This document shows, piece by piece, positions 1 through 8,621 of a stretch of DNA of 64,000 nucleotides (positions are counted from its first letter, which is position 1; each line of letters begins with the position of its first letter). The stretch is from Methanobacteriota archaeon. GTDB lineage: Archaea > Halobacteriota > Methanomicrobia > Methanomicrobiales > Methanoculleaceae. The position numbers and the translations under genes are program-made. The stretch covers positions 313,344-377,343 of the forward strand of contig JAENYE010000002.1 in assembly GCA_016841955.1 (NCBI GenBank), in the 5' to 3' direction. A model generated the notes under the pieces. It saw only the letters and a program-made list of their open reading frames with translations, searched no databases and had not been told where the DNA came from.

Positions 1-2
1 AC

Positions 3-149
3 CTCAAGAAACTGAAAGGGAACCGGGATCTCCCGCTCTACTCCCTCCGGGTGGGGCGGTACCGCGTGATTCTCATCATCGAGGACGACGTGCTGGTGAT
101 CTTCGTGATCGAGATCGGCAACCGGAGCAGCGTCTATCGGAATTACTGA
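3..149 (+). CDS. RelE/ParE-family toxin, C-terminal part (cut by window edge)
   Basis: Open frame entering from the left edge and ending at the TGA at 147-149; 48 residues are visible. The run LYSLRVGRYRVILIIEDD followed by IGNRSSVYRNY is the C-terminal beta-sheet and conserved basic/tyrosine tail of archaeal RelE-like toxins, which cleave mRNA at the ribosome. The N-terminus and any partner antitoxin lie upstream, outside the window. Family assignment is from sequence pattern; activity is inferred. Confidence 0.75.
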   Translation, partial: LKKLKGNRDLPLYSLRVGRYRVILIIEDDVLVIFVIEIGNRSSVYRNY

Positions 150-215
150 GCCATCCCGGCCACGTCCCGCAGCCATACAGCAAGCCTTAACCCCCAAACC
201 CCCAAACGAAGGTTG

Positions 216-641
216 ATGCCCCAAACAGGCAGGCTCCCCGACAGCATGGCCCCGTGCGGCGTCTACTGCGGAGCGTGCCCTTCGTTCGGGAAAGGGTGCC
301 GGGGGTGCGGCTCGGAGAACCGCAAGCAGCGGCGCACCAGCAAGTGGAACTGCAAGATCCGCCGGTGCTGTTTCGAGGAGAAGGGCCTTGCACTCTGCTC
401 GCAGTGCACGGAATTCCCCTGCAAACTGACCGACAAACTCCAGGGCTCCTACCCTGACAATGAGCGCTTCCGGTACCGCCACGAGATCTACAGAAATCTT
501 CTGGAAATACAGAGACAGGGCCTCGATGCGTGGCTGCTTCGAGAGGAAGAGAAGTGGCGCTGTCCGATGTGCGGGAAAACGATCGTCTTCTACCATTACC
601 GGTGCCCGGCATGCGGGTATGAGCCGGACAGGAAAGAGTGA
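216..641 (+). CDS. DUF3795 cysteine-rich protein
   Basis: About 141 residues. The N-terminal motif APCGVYCGACPSFGKGCRGC is the hallmark of DUF3795 proteins. More cysteines follow at CCFEEKGLALCSQC and a C-terminal zinc-ribbon-like pair of CxxC knuckles (CPMCGK, CPACGY), so it probably binds zinc or an iron-sulfur cluster. No catalytic function is known for the family. Start choice is open: ATG at 216 (preceded by a short AAGG) or ATG at 246, which begins exactly at the conserved APCG motif. It stands alone, with the next gene about 120 bases downstream. Confidence 0.75.
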   Translation: MPQTGRLPDSMAPCGVYCGACPSFGKGCRGCGSENRKQRRTSKWNCKIRRCCFEEKGLALCSQCTEFPCKLTDKLQGSYPDNERFRYRHEIYRNLLEIQRQGLDAWLLREEEKWRCPMCGKTIVFYHYRCPACGYEPDRKE

Positions 642-760
642 AGGCAGCAGGTTCCGGGAGAGCGGCCGCGGAACTGCCGTCTCTTTCGGCTTGAGTGAAC
701 CATTCAGAACCGTCCAAGCGATACAAACATGCATATGCGAGTGCGGTTATAGAAACGATC

Positions 761-1126
761 ATGCCGACAGTCGTGCACGTCGATATCCCGGCGGAGGAAC
801 CCGACCGGGCCAGAGCGTTCTACGAGGCGCTCTTTCACTGGAAGTTCGAGGCACCCCCGGGTTACGCCGATTACTTCCTGTCTGAGGCGGCGGATGAACA
901 GGGAAAGCCGGGTGTGGGACTCGGCCTCGGGAAGCGGGGAGCCCCGGACCAGAAGATCACGGTGTACTTCGATGTCGATTCGATCGCCGACTGCCTGCCC
1001 CTCGTAGAGCAGCTGGGCGGAAAGGTCGTGATGCCGCGTATGCCGGTCCCCGGCTACGGGGCGCTCGCGGTCTGCACGGATACCGAGAACAACACCTTCG
1101 GCCTCTGGGAGACGCACACCGATTGA
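761..1126 (+). CDS. VOC (glyoxalase/bleomycin-resistance fold) protein
   Basis: 121 residues from the ATG at 761. That start gives the classic N-terminus MPTVVHVDIPAEEPDRARAF of stand-alone single-domain VOC proteins; an upstream GTG at 695 would add 22 unrelated residues. The order is VHVDIP strand, RARAFYEALFHW helix, then VYFDVDSIADCLPLVEQLGG and a C-terminal GLWE. The last is the usual glutamate metal ligand of VOC modules, and a histidine (VVHVDI) could serve as another. The substrate cannot be predicted; these proteins may be dioxygenases, isomerases or binding proteins. Confidence 0.75.
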   Translation: MPTVVHVDIPAEEPDRARAFYEALFHWKFEAPPGYADYFLSEAADEQGKPGVGLGLGKRGAPDQKITVYFDVDSIADCLPLVEQLGGKVVMPRMPVPGYGALAVCTDTENNTFGLWETHTD

Positions 1127-1140
1127 GGGAGGAATCCTGC

Positions 1141-2253
1141 TTAATCCGTTTTTTGCGCCCTCGACTCCCCGAGCAGGTACCCGGCGTACGGCACCCCCGA
1201 CACTCCCCGCACCGCACCGTAGCTCGTCGCCGCCGTCACGAGGAAGAGCACCGGATAGGTCGGCCAGTCCGCCCACGACAGTCCGGTGAGGGAGGTCCAG
1301 GCGGCCGCACCGGCGGCGATGACGAGCGGGTGGACGAGGTAGATCCCGTAGGAGTGCTTCCCGAAGGACCGGGAGGCACCCGCAGGGCGGCCCTCTCTCC
1401 CTTCCAGCCGCCAGGCCGCGAGGACGAGCACGGCGATGACCGGGACGTAGTAGAGCGGTTCGAGGATCCGGTAGATACAGAAGACGGAGAGCGTTGCACC
1501 GGAGAGACTCCCGTAGTGGAGCACGGCCGCCGCCCACATGCCGCCGAGGAGGAGGGCGCCCGCACCGGCCGCGGCGAGGACCCCCGCAGGGGAGCGGGAC
1601 CGGAGCACCGACCGGAACCGGTCCGTATGCCGGGCGACGTGAATCCCGAGGACGAAGTAGAAGAGGTGCGACGGGAAGAAGCGGATCAGCACCGCATACC
1701 ACTCCGTGCCCGCAAACGCTCCGAGGCAGTGGGCGCCCACGTTCCAGAGGACCTGGAAGAAGAGGAGGGAGAGGAGGAGAAAGAGCGCCCCCCCGCCCCG
1801 GTCGAACCAATCGTAGCCTCTCGCGATCAGCGGGAAGAGAAGGTAAACCTGGATGATCAGCACGAAGAACCAGAGGTGGTAGGCGGCGGTCCCGAAGAGG
1901 AGGGCTTTTGCCACCGCATCGGGCGAAGGCATGCCGGCGAACCCAATCGTGCCCTCCACCACGACCAGGAGGTAGAGACCGGTAAAGAAGAAGTAGGGCA
2001 AAAGGATCGTCCGCGCCCGGCGGCGGTAGTAGTCCGGGACAGAATACGCGCCGGAGTACCGCGCCGCGAGCACCCACCCGGATATGAAGATGAAGACCGG
2101 CACGGCAAAGTGGGCGATGACGTAGACGACGACGTCGAGGAGGGCGAGCAGGTTCACGTCGGGGATCCGGGTGAAGTTCATGGAGACGTGGACGGCGATC
2201 ACGGCGAGGGCGGCAAACCCCCGCAGGTACTCGACCTCCTTAAACCAGACCAC
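1141..2253 (-). CDS. Acyltransferase-3 family integral membrane protein
   Basis: About 370 residues with roughly ten hydrophobic segments and the N-terminal signature EYLRGFAALAVIAVHVSMNF of the acyltransferase-3 (OafA/NodX-like) family; the histidine in AVHVS is the expected catalytic residue. FISGWVLAARY and the RRRARTILLPYFFF loop also match the family. Members transfer acetyl or other acyl groups to surface sugars or lipids at the membrane. The frame is open to a TTG at 2271, but the GTG at 2253 has a GAGGTG ribosome-binding site seven bases upstream. It converges on the VOC gene with a 14-base gap. Confidence 0.8.
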   Translation of the reverse strand: MVWFKEVEYLRGFAALAVIAVHVSMNFTRIPDVNLLALLDVVVYVIAHFAVPVFIFISGWVLAARYSGAYSVPDYYRRRARTILLPYFFFTGLYLLVVVEGTIGFAGMPSPDAVAKALLFGTAAYHLWFFVLIIQVYLLFPLIARGYDWFDRGGGALFLLLSLLFFQVLWNVGAHCLGAFAGTEWYAVLIRFFPSHLFYFVLGIHVARHTDRFRSVLRSRSPAGVLAAAGAGALLLGGMWAAAVLHYGSLSGATLSVFCIYRILEPLYYVPVIAVLVLAAWRLEGREGRPAGASRSFGKHSYGIYLVHPLVIAAGAAAWTSLTGLSWADWPTYPVLFLVTAATSYGAVRGVSGVPYAGYLLGESRAQKTD

Positions 2254-2391
2254 CGGGATCACACCTCGCAATCGCCCGCCGGGGCACTACAGGATTACAG
2301 GCCGGTGTATATGAACCCCCCGCCCGGCGAGAGGGGGACCGGTCAAGCACTATAATACCGGAAGACACTATCATATCAGGAGAGTGAGTCC

Positions 2392-2841
2392 ATGCAGTAC
2401 TCGGAAGGGCAGGTCGGCAGGGTCTTCACCGTCAGGATCGACGATGGGGAGGACTTCATCAGGGAGATCGAGCGTTTTGTCGCGGCGATGAACATCCAGA
2501 GCGGCATGATCCATTTCCTCGGCGCCGTACGATCCGCGAAAGTTGTGACTGGTCCAAAGGAGCCGGTCATCCCGCCGGTTCCACGGCACGAAGAGATCTT
2601 CGGGGGCTGGGAACTCCTCGGGTTCGCCACAATCTACCCGGGAGAGGAGGGGCCGTCCATCCATATCCACACGGCGGCAGGGAAGGGAATACGGTCGCTC
2701 GCCGGGTGCCTCCGGGAGAAGGCGGAGGTTTACCTGGTCGTCGAGGCGATCGTCACGGAGTTCGTCGGCATCTCCGCAAAACGAATCCCGGACGAGAGGA
2801 CCGGCGTCGACCTGCCGGTCTTCGACCGGACGCTCCCATGA
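2392..2841 (+). CDS. PPC/DUF296 domain protein
   Basis: 149 residues forming one PPC (plants and prokaryotes conserved, DUF296) domain: FHFLGAVRSAKV-like strand, then GPSIHIHTAAGKG with the paired histidines that bind a metal in bacterial homologues, and a trailing acidic/proline tail. In plants the domain follows AT-hooks; prokaryotic members are stand-alone trimers of unclear function. A strong AGGAGAGTGAG site precedes the ATG, and a TATA-like CTATAATACC lies about 45 bases upstream. Its stop overlaps the start of the next gene by four bases, so the two are translationally coupled. Confidence 0.8.
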   Translation: MQYSEGQVGRVFTVRIDDGEDFIREIERFVAAMNIQSGMIHFLGAVRSAKVVTGPKEPVIPPVPRHEEIFGGWELLGFATIYPGEEGPSIHIHTAAGKGIRSLAGCLREKAEVYLVVEAIVTEFVGISAKRIPDERTGVDLPVFDRTLP

Positions 2842-4658
2842 CCGGCCAGCCGGAGTTCCTCCCCATGACGATGGAGGAGGCGGAACGTCTCGGCATCGAC
2901 CGGTTCGACATCGTCCTGATCACCGGCGACGCCTACGTCGACCACCCCTCCTTCGGGACCGCGCTGATCGGGCGGGTGCTCCAGGACGCCGGGTACTCGG
3001 TCGGCGTCATCGCCCAGCCCGACTGGCGCCGCGACGCCGACTTCCGGCGCCTCGGCGAGCCCCGGCTCTTCTTCTCGGTCTCGGCCGGGAACGTCGACTC
3101 ACTGGTGAACGCCTTTACGCCGAACCTGAAGCGCCGGAGTTCGGACGTCTACTCGCCCGGCGGAAAGCTCCTCCGCCCCGACCGGGCGACCCTCGTCTAC
3201 ACCGACCGGATCCACGCTCTCTTCCCGAAAACACCGGTCGTCATCGGCGGGATCGAGGCGAGCCTCCGGCGTTTCGCCCACTACGACTACTGGTCCGACT
3301 CGGTCCGGCAGTCCATCCTCGCCGACGCCCCGGCCGACCTCCTCGTCTTCGGCATGGGCGAGCGCCAGGTGCTCGCGATCGCGGATAGGCTTGCCGCCGG
3401 CGAGGCTGCAGGCGCCCTCACCGGTATCCCCGGCACCGCCTACCGGGTCGACCTCAAGACCTGGCGGAGCATGGATCATGCCGGCTACGTCGTCCTCCCC
3501 GGCTATCGGGAGGTGAAAGAGGACCGTTATGCATACGCAAGGGCGTTTGCGCTTCATTACAATGAGCAGGACCCCTTCCGGGGCCGTCCCGTGGCCCAGC
3601 CGCATCCAAAGACCGTCGTCGTCCAGAACCCGCCGGCGATGCCGCTCTCAGGTATCGAACTCGACCGGATCTACGAACTCCCCTACGCCCGAAGGGCCCA
3701 CCCCTCCTATACCGAACCCGTACCCGCCCTCGAACCGGTCAGGTTCTCGGTCGTCAGCCACCGGGGGTGTTTCGGCGCCTGCTCGTTCTGCGCCCTCACC
3801 CACCACCAGGGGAGAATCATCCAGAGCCGGAGTGTCGATTCGATCGTCCGGGAAGTGGAGCGGATGGCTTCGATGCCGGAGTTCACAGGAGTCGTCCAGG
3901 ACGTCGGCGGGCCGACGGCGAACATGTACGGCATCCACTGCGGCCGGTGGGAGACCGCCGGCACCTGCCCCGACCGCCGCTGCATCGACTGCCCCGCGCT
4001 CGGCCGCAGCCACGAGGAGCAACTCCGCCTGCTCCGGCGTCTTCGAAAGATCCCGGGGGTGAAGCGCGTCTTCATAGCATCGGGCATCCGCTACGACCTG
4101 ATCGGTCCGGAGGAAGAAGAGTACCTCGCCGAGGTCTGCGAGCACCACGTCTCCGGGCACCTCAAGGTCGCACCCGAACACGTCTCGGAACGGGTCTCTG
4201 CCTGCATGGGAAAACCGCCCCGCGAGGTCTTCGACGCCTTCAGGGAGCGGTTCGAGGCCCTTCAGGAGGGGAAGCCCAGGCGGCAGTACCTCGTCCCCTA
4301 CTTCATGTCCGGCCATCCCGGGTGCCGGATCACCGATATGGTCGAACTCGCCGAGTACGTCCGGGACACCGGTCTTTACACCGAACAGGTCCAGGACTTC
4401 ACGCCGACCCCGATGAGCATCTCGACGACCATCTACCATACCGGCCTCGACCCCTTCACCCTCGACGAGGTCTATGTCCCGAAGGGGCGGGAGAAACGGG
4501 TCCAGCGTGCCCTCATGCACTACCGGGACCCGGAGAACTACGGGCTCGTCTGCGAAGGGCTCCGCGCGGCCGGGAGGGAGGACCTCATCGGGAATGCGTG
4601 GAGGTGCCTCGTCCCGGCGAAGAGAGGTGCGGCGAGGAGAAAGGGGCGGAGAGGATAA
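2838..4658 (+). CDS. YgiQ family radical SAM protein
   Basis: 606 residues from the ATG at 2838, which shares ATGA with the upstream stop. The N-terminal part (to about residue 290) contains the YgiQ-specific blocks FDIVLITGDAYVDHPSFG and VVIGGIEASLRRFAHYDYW. The radical SAM core follows, with the cluster motif CFGACSFC (CxxxCxxC) near residue 315, a second cysteine group CPDRRCIDCP, and the distal VAPEH block. The C-terminus carries KGREKRVQRALMHY. YgiQ proteins are widespread and conserved, but their reaction is unknown. Length is normal for the family. Confidence 0.9.
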   Translation: MTGQPEFLPMTMEEAERLGIDRFDIVLITGDAYVDHPSFGTALIGRVLQDAGYSVGVIAQPDWRRDADFRRLGEPRLFFSVSAGNVDSLVNAFTPNLKRRSSDVYSPGGKLLRPDRATLVYTDRIHALFPKTPVVIGGIEASLRRFAHYDYWSDSVRQSILADAPADLLVFGMGERQVLAIADRLAAGEAAGALTGIPGTAYRVDLKTWRSMDHAGYVVLPGYREVKEDRYAYARAFALHYNEQDPFRGRPVAQPHPKTVVVQNPPAMPLSGIELDRIYELPYARRAHPSYTEPVPALEPVRFSVVSHRGCFGACSFCALTHHQGRIIQSRSVDSIVREVERMASMPEFTGVVQDVGGPTANMYGIHCGRWETAGTCPDRRCIDCPALGRSHEEQLRLLRRLRKIPGVKRVFIASGIRYDLIGPEEEEYLAEVCEHHVSGHLKVAPEHVSERVSACMGKPPREVFDAFRERFEALQEGKPRRQYLVPYFMSGHPGCRITDMVELAEYVRDTGLYTEQVQDFTPTPMSISTTIYHTGLDPFTLDEVYVPKGREKRVQRALMHYRDPENYGLVCEGLRAAGREDLIGNAWRCLVPAKRGAARRKGRRG

Positions 4659-4660
4659 GG

Positions 4661-4912
4661 CTATCTCCCCAGGATCGAGCCCACGGCAAACCCGGCAGCC
4701 ACCGCGAGGGGCCTGCTCGGGATCCGGGGAATCACGAACATCGTCACCGCCAGGGTGACCGCGGCATTGGCTGCCGTCCCGGGGGTGACGGCGGCATCAA
4801 GCATCTGCATCGTGCAGGAGCGCCATCCACGGGAGGGGGGCGACGAGGAGAGCGCGAACCTCCCTGCGAGGTCGCTCGCCGTCCGCATGGCCGTCGACCG
4901 CCACTCACCCAT
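4661..4912 (-). CDS. Hypothetical small protein with C-terminal hydrophobic segment
   Basis: About 83 residues if read from the ATG at 4912 (the frame is open to 4939). The C-terminal half has two hydrophobic stretches (NAAVTLAVTMFVIP and PLAVAAGFAVGSIL) separated by a short basic turn, suggesting a hairpin or membrane anchor. The N-terminal half is polar with no recognisable motif. It starts right after the stop of the YgiQ gene and is read towards it. No family is recognised and an overlapping plus-strand frame also exists, so this is a tentative gene. Confidence 0.4.
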   Translation of the reverse strand: MGEWRSTAMRTASDLAGRFALSSSPPSRGWRSCTMQMLDAAVTPGTAANAAVTLAVTMFVIPRIPSRPLAVAAGFAVGSILGR

Positions 4913-4963
4913 TTCCGTTACTCTCTGCCTGCAGGGCATGATTACAGGGTGTAGCCCCGTGTA

Positions 4964-5260
4964 CTACTTATTCCTATGGTCGGCGGCGTCTGCGAACTGC
5001 TCACGGATCCGGCGCATGCGATTCCGGTGGCAGAAGGGGCAGAGGGCTTCGAAGTTCCCGAGCGTATGGGACCCGCCGCAGATCGCCGGCTGCCGGAGGT
5101 CGAAGTGCGTTGCATCGGGACTGAGCGGAGCGTTGCACCCGGCGCACCGGTGACATTGCCGTTCGAGGACGGTCTGCATGGCCTCGTCCGTGATGTATGC
5201 CCCCGAAATAAGCGCATCGTCAGGATGCGCCGCTGTCGGTGCTCCGCGCTCGCTTGCCAC
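4964..5260 (-). CDS. HNH endonuclease-like protein
   Basis: 98 residues from a GTG. Two CxxC knuckles (CAGC near residue 39, CPFC near 75) frame HFDLRQPAICGGSHTLGNFEALC, which has the His-Asn-His spacing of an HNH/McrA-type nuclease core with a structural zinc; the end CHRNRMRRIREQ is basic. The usual DHI sequence of canonical HNH domains is replaced by HFDLRQ, so catalytic competence is uncertain. It is a solitary gene with no obvious restriction or mobile partner. Confidence 0.65.
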   Translation of the reverse strand: MASERGAPTAAHPDDALISGAYITDEAMQTVLERQCHRCAGCNAPLSPDATHFDLRQPAICGGSHTLGNFEALCPFCHRNRMRRIREQFADAADHRNK

Positions 5261-5596
5261 CCGGAGAAATTATTTTTCCAGAGGATAAACCTTGCGGCAG
5301 ACCGGCGACGAAAACCGGACCGTGAGGCCCGGTAGACAGTGAGCCCGGATACCCGGGAGAGGCACGAGAACCCCGGGGCAACAGGGCGATCCGCACCGTC
5401 CGAAAGCCTCTTGAGGCGCAATAAAGGCCTCCTGCGGCATCTCGAACTACCACAGAACCCCCGCTTCGTGACCGACTCTAAAAGATCGATCCCGGGAGAA
5501 CAGTCCGGAGAATGAGCGCAAGAACGCCGGAACGGGAGCATATTTCCGCGAAATAAAGGAAAAAACCTATTACTTTACGATAAAAAATGCATCGGT
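5261..5596. other. 336-base gap with the promoter of the AIM24-like gene
   Basis: No convincing gene; the short frames here have no family match. The last 60 bases turn AT-rich (AAATAAAGGAAAAAACC, then TTACTTTACGATAAAAAATG), giving a plausible purine-rich BRE plus TATA element some 30 bases before the ATG at 5597. The middle is GC-rich with several short self-complementary stretches (for example CCCGGATACCCGGG near 5344-5357), but I cannot assign it to a known RNA. Confidence 0.5.
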
Positions 5597-6286
5597 ATGC
5601 ATTACGAGATTACCGGAGACAACCTGCAGATGGTGACCCTCCGCCTCGCCACCGGCGAGAGCATCTGCGCCGAGGCCGGCGCCATGGTCAACATGAGCGG
5701 GAACATGCAGATGACCACCAACATGAAGGGCGGACTTTTCAAGGGACTCAAACGGATGGTGACCGGCGAGAGCCTCTTCATGACCGAGTTCACCCCGCAG
5801 GAAGGGGAAGGGTTCGTCTCCTTTGCCGGGAACATCCCGGGGAAGATCTTCACGCTCGACCTCGCGGACGCCGAGTTCATCGCCCAGAAGGACGCGTTCC
5901 TCTGTTCCGAACAGGGCATCGACCTCGATATCGCGTTCACGAAACGGCTCCGGTCGGGCGCCTTCGGCGGCGAGGGGTTCATCCTGCAGCGGCTCTCGGG
6001 CAGGGGGACGGCGTTCCTCCACTGCTGCGGCGATATCATGGAGATGACGCTTGCGCCCGGTGAGGTGATCAGGGTCGAAACTGGCCTCGTCGTCGGGTTC
6101 GAGAGCACCGTCGACTACAGCATCCAGCTCGCCGGCGGCGTGAAGACCGTCTTCTTCGGCGGCGAGGGGCTCTTCCTGACCACGCTGACCGGACCGGGCC
6201 GGGTCATCCTGCAGTCGATGGACATCGCGAAACTCGCCACAGCCCTGATGCCCTACCTCCCCGTCCAGAACTCGTCGGGACGGTAA
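5597..6286 (+). CDS. AIM24 / TIGR00266 family protein
   Basis: 229 residues matching the TIGR00266/AIM24 beta-helix family: the start MHYEITGDNLQMVTLRL, the block ICAEAGAMVNMSGNMQM, and later GGEGFILQRLSGRGTAFLH and GLFLTTLTGPGRVILQS. These proteins adopt a stacked beta-sandwich fold related to tryptophan-RNA-binding attenuation proteins, and no enzymatic role is established in prokaryotes. No clear Shine-Dalgarno precedes the ATG and a TATA-like element is close, so the mRNA may be leaderless or nearly so. Confidence 0.85.
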   Translation: MHYEITGDNLQMVTLRLATGESICAEAGAMVNMSGNMQMTTNMKGGLFKGLKRMVTGESLFMTEFTPQEGEGFVSFAGNIPGKIFTLDLADAEFIAQKDAFLCSEQGIDLDIAFTKRLRSGAFGGEGFILQRLSGRGTAFLHCCGDIMEMTLAPGEVIRVETGLVVGFESTVDYSIQLAGGVKTVFFGGEGLFLTTLTGPGRVILQSMDIAKLATALMPYLPVQNSSGR

Positions 6287-6318
6287 CCTGATAGTCCGCG
6301 CCGTCCCAGGGGTACGGG

Positions 6319-7338
6319 ATGAACCTCGTCATGGTCGTGCACGGCCCCGAGGCCTTCGATGCCGGGGACGTCGGACGGCTGATCGGGCTCCTCTCCCCGC
6401 GGCAGGTGCTTGTCGCGGGGGTGATGGCCCGGACCGCCGCCGAGGAGTCCGGGCTCCCGGTCACCTGCACGGACGAGCGGCCGAGCGTGGTACTCGCCGC
6501 CCTTGCCGGGCGCTCGTGCCTGGTCAACCGGGGAAAGACCCCGGAATCCGGGCGGATATTCGGCGAGATCGTCGCCGGCCGCCTCCGGGGGCTCGTCCAC
6601 GTGGAGACGTCGAGCCGCACCGTCTACTGCTGGGACCATGCCGACCGTGCCCTCGCGGAGGAGATCGCGCAACTGACCGGGTACGCTCTCGTCCCCGGGA
6701 TGAGCACCGGCGACCGGCGGGAAGGGGTGCGGGAGGTCCGCGGCTGCATACCGGGGGAGGCGGTCTTTGTCAACGGGATCGTCATCGGGACCGCGACGGA
6801 TGAGACGGTCGTCCTCTCCGGAGAGGGCGGGACCGTCAGGGCCGTCTCCGGCCTCGACGAAAAACCCCACGGGCTTGAGAAACTCCTCCGGGCGGGCCTT
6901 CCGGACCTCGGTGCGGCCTGGTGCAAGAGCGGGCCGGTGCGCTCGGCTCCCCCCAGGCAGGGCGCACGCGTCTCCCGTGCGGGCAGGGTCGCGGTCATCG
7001 ACCACTGCGGCCACACCCTCTACCAGGAGATCGGGGAGGGGGTCTGCGGCGTCCTCGCCGTCGGCGACGATACCACCGCCGTCTGCGGCCATATCTGCTC
7101 CCACGCCGGCATCCCTGTCTTCGGGGTGGTCGACGGGGACGCCGACGCCATCGTGGAGCCCGGGTACGCCCCCGGGTCGGTGGTGGTCGAGGTCACCCGC
7201 GGGCGGGACGACGACCTCGGACGGGAACTTGCAGCCGTCCGGGACCTCGACCCAGCCTGCTGGGAGGAATGGGTGGAGGAGACGCTCCGCATCCTCGCGG
7301 GAAGGGTGCGGGTCGTCGTCGATCGCCGCGGAGGGTAA
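6319..7338 (+). CDS. DUF2117 domain protein (methanogen-associated)
   Basis: 339 residues. The N-terminal third (MNLVMVVHGPEAFDAGDVGR, then SPRQVLVAGVMARTAAEESG) and the C-terminal third (GVLAVGDDTTAVCGHICSHAGIPVFGVVDGDAD) match DUF2117, a family I know almost only from methanogens. The C-terminal block resembles a nucleotide- or metal-binding Rossmann/TOPRIM-like segment with conserved Cys and His. Function is unknown. It is followed after three bases by nreA, whose ribosome-binding site lies at its end, so the two are probably co-transcribed. Confidence 0.75.
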   Translation: MNLVMVVHGPEAFDAGDVGRLIGLLSPRQVLVAGVMARTAAEESGLPVTCTDERPSVVLAALAGRSCLVNRGKTPESGRIFGEIVAGRLRGLVHVETSSRTVYCWDHADRALAEEIAQLTGYALVPGMSTGDRREGVREVRGCIPGEAVFVNGIVIGTATDETVVLSGEGGTVRAVSGLDEKPHGLEKLLRAGLPDLGAAWCKSGPVRSAPPRQGARVSRAGRVAVIDHCGHTLYQEIGEGVCGVLAVGDDTTAVCGHICSHAGIPVFGVVDGDADAIVEPGYAPGSVVVEVTRGRDDDLGRELAAVRDLDPACWEEWVEETLRILAGRVRVVVDRRGG

Positions 7339-7341
7339 GCG

Positions 7342-8484
7342 ATGCGATGCGCCGAGTGCAAAGGAAAGGGGCTCTGCGGGCTTGAACGCTGCCCGATCAT
7401 GAGCAGGTTCTACGCCCAGGTCCCGGTACGGCCGAGCGACCACTACCAGGGGTCCGCCCCGTCGGTCTTCGTCGGGAGTTACGGCTACCCGAAGGTGGCG
7501 GGGGGGCCGCTGATGATCGACGACGGCGACCATCCGCCGGACTGGGTCGCGAGAGGGCTTCAGATCGACGACATCGTGGGACTGCGGGCCCGGACGATAC
7601 GCGGCGCCGGCGAAGCGAAGGGACTCTCCGGGAGCCTCCAGGAGATCGCACTCTCGAGCCTTCCGCTCGACGTGGAAGTCCGGTTCGTAAAACCCGTCGC
7701 CTTCGATCTCCGGTTCGACGGGACGATCGCCCCCGTCGGGCTCACCGGCGCCATCAGGAAGATGGACGTCCTCGGGAACGCCCGGGTGGACCGGGCGGTC
7801 GACCGTGCGACGTCCGACACCGACCTCTCCGCCACCGATGCCTGCGAGATCCTCAACGCCTCGGGCACCGACGTCTACCGGATCACCCAGCTCCTCACCG
7901 CCGGTCTCCTCGGGCGGAAGCGGCGCGTCGTCCCCACCCGGTGGGCGATCACGGCGGTCGACGACACGGTCTCAAAACAACTCACGAAGAAGATCGCCCG
8001 GTACCCGCCGCTCGGCGGGATAGAGGTCTTCTCCGCCTCGCTCTACGGGAACCACATCGTCTGCCTCCTCGTCCCCGGGGACTGGAAGTTCGAGATGATC
8101 GAGGTCTGGGGAAAGCAGTCGCTCTGGGGCGACGGAAGCGAAACGATAGCCCGCGACGGCGAAGGGCTCACCAAATCCGGCTACTCGCCGCTCGCGGGAG
8201 CCTACTACTCGGCCCGCCTGGCGGTCGCGGAGTACCTGGAGAGCATACGGCGTTCGGCGCGGGTGCTCGTGCTCCGCAACGTCACGAGCGAGTATTGGGC
8301 GCCGCTCGGCACCTGGGTTGTCCGGGAGGCGACGCGGAACGCAATGCGGGGCCCGAAAACCCCGTGCGCCACCCTCAACGAGGGGATCGATCTCGCCTCC
8401 CGCCTCATCGGCTTCTCCCGCTGGCGCCCCTACAGCCGGCTCATCCCGGAACTCACGACGCAGAAGACGCTTTTTGATTTTTGA
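7342..8484 (+). CDS. nreA: NreA-like archaeal DNA repair protein with C-terminal PIP box
   Basis: 380 residues. The N-terminus has a four-cysteine knuckle (Cys3, 6, 12 and 17 in CAECKGKGLCGLERC). The body has Nre family blocks such as GSYGYPKVAGGPLM, LDVEVRFVKPVAFDLRFDG and a SEYWAPLGTWVVREATRNAM helix. The protein ends in QKTLFDF, a PCNA-interacting (PIP) type motif at the very C-terminus, as reported for haloarchaeal NreA. Nre proteins act in the archaeal response to DNA damage, presumably docked on the sliding clamp. The GGAGG site eight bases before the ATG is good. Confidence 0.9.
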   Translation: MRCAECKGKGLCGLERCPIMSRFYAQVPVRPSDHYQGSAPSVFVGSYGYPKVAGGPLMIDDGDHPPDWVARGLQIDDIVGLRARTIRGAGEAKGLSGSLQEIALSSLPLDVEVRFVKPVAFDLRFDGTIAPVGLTGAIRKMDVLGNARVDRAVDRATSDTDLSATDACEILNASGTDVYRITQLLTAGLLGRKRRVVPTRWAITAVDDTVSKQLTKKIARYPPLGGIEVFSASLYGNHIVCLLVPGDWKFEMIEVWGKQSLWGDGSETIARDGEGLTKSGYSPLAGAYYSARLAVAEYLESIRRSARVLVLRNVTSEYWAPLGTWVVREATRNAMRGPKTPCATLNEGIDLASRLIGFSRWRPYSRLIPELTTQKTLFDF

Positions 8485-8516
8485 GCATTATAAAGTGCGG
8501 GTTGAGGGGCCTTGGG

Positions 8517-8600
8517 GTCTCACGCGAAGAACGCAAAGCCGCGAAGGAGAGTAACTCACAACCAAACTGGTCTTCGCGTTCTTCGCGGCTTCGCGTGAGC
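8517..8600. repeat. Dispersed palindromic element, copy A
   Basis: Left arm CTCACGCGAAGAACGC... (8519-8550) and right arm TCTTCGCGTTCTTCGCGG... (8571-8599) are imperfect inverted repeats of about 28 bases around a 20-25 base core. The same arms recur at 8622-8790, 16073-16163, 22362-22439, 22884-22914 and 49219-49612. It lies just after nreA. Confidence 0.85.
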
Positions 8601-8621
8601 TAACAGGTGCAGATAACAATA

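Noticed and set aside
1123-2355. Long plus-strand open frame opposite the acyltransferase gene
   Set aside because: Translation is a low-complexity Arg/Glu/Gly string typical of the antisense of a high-GC gene; the minus strand gives a clear membrane acyltransferase.
5261-5596. GC-rich gap considered as a stable RNA (RNase P or SRP RNA)
   Set aside because: I could not find the conserved core motifs of either RNA, and no extended pairing was evident by eye.
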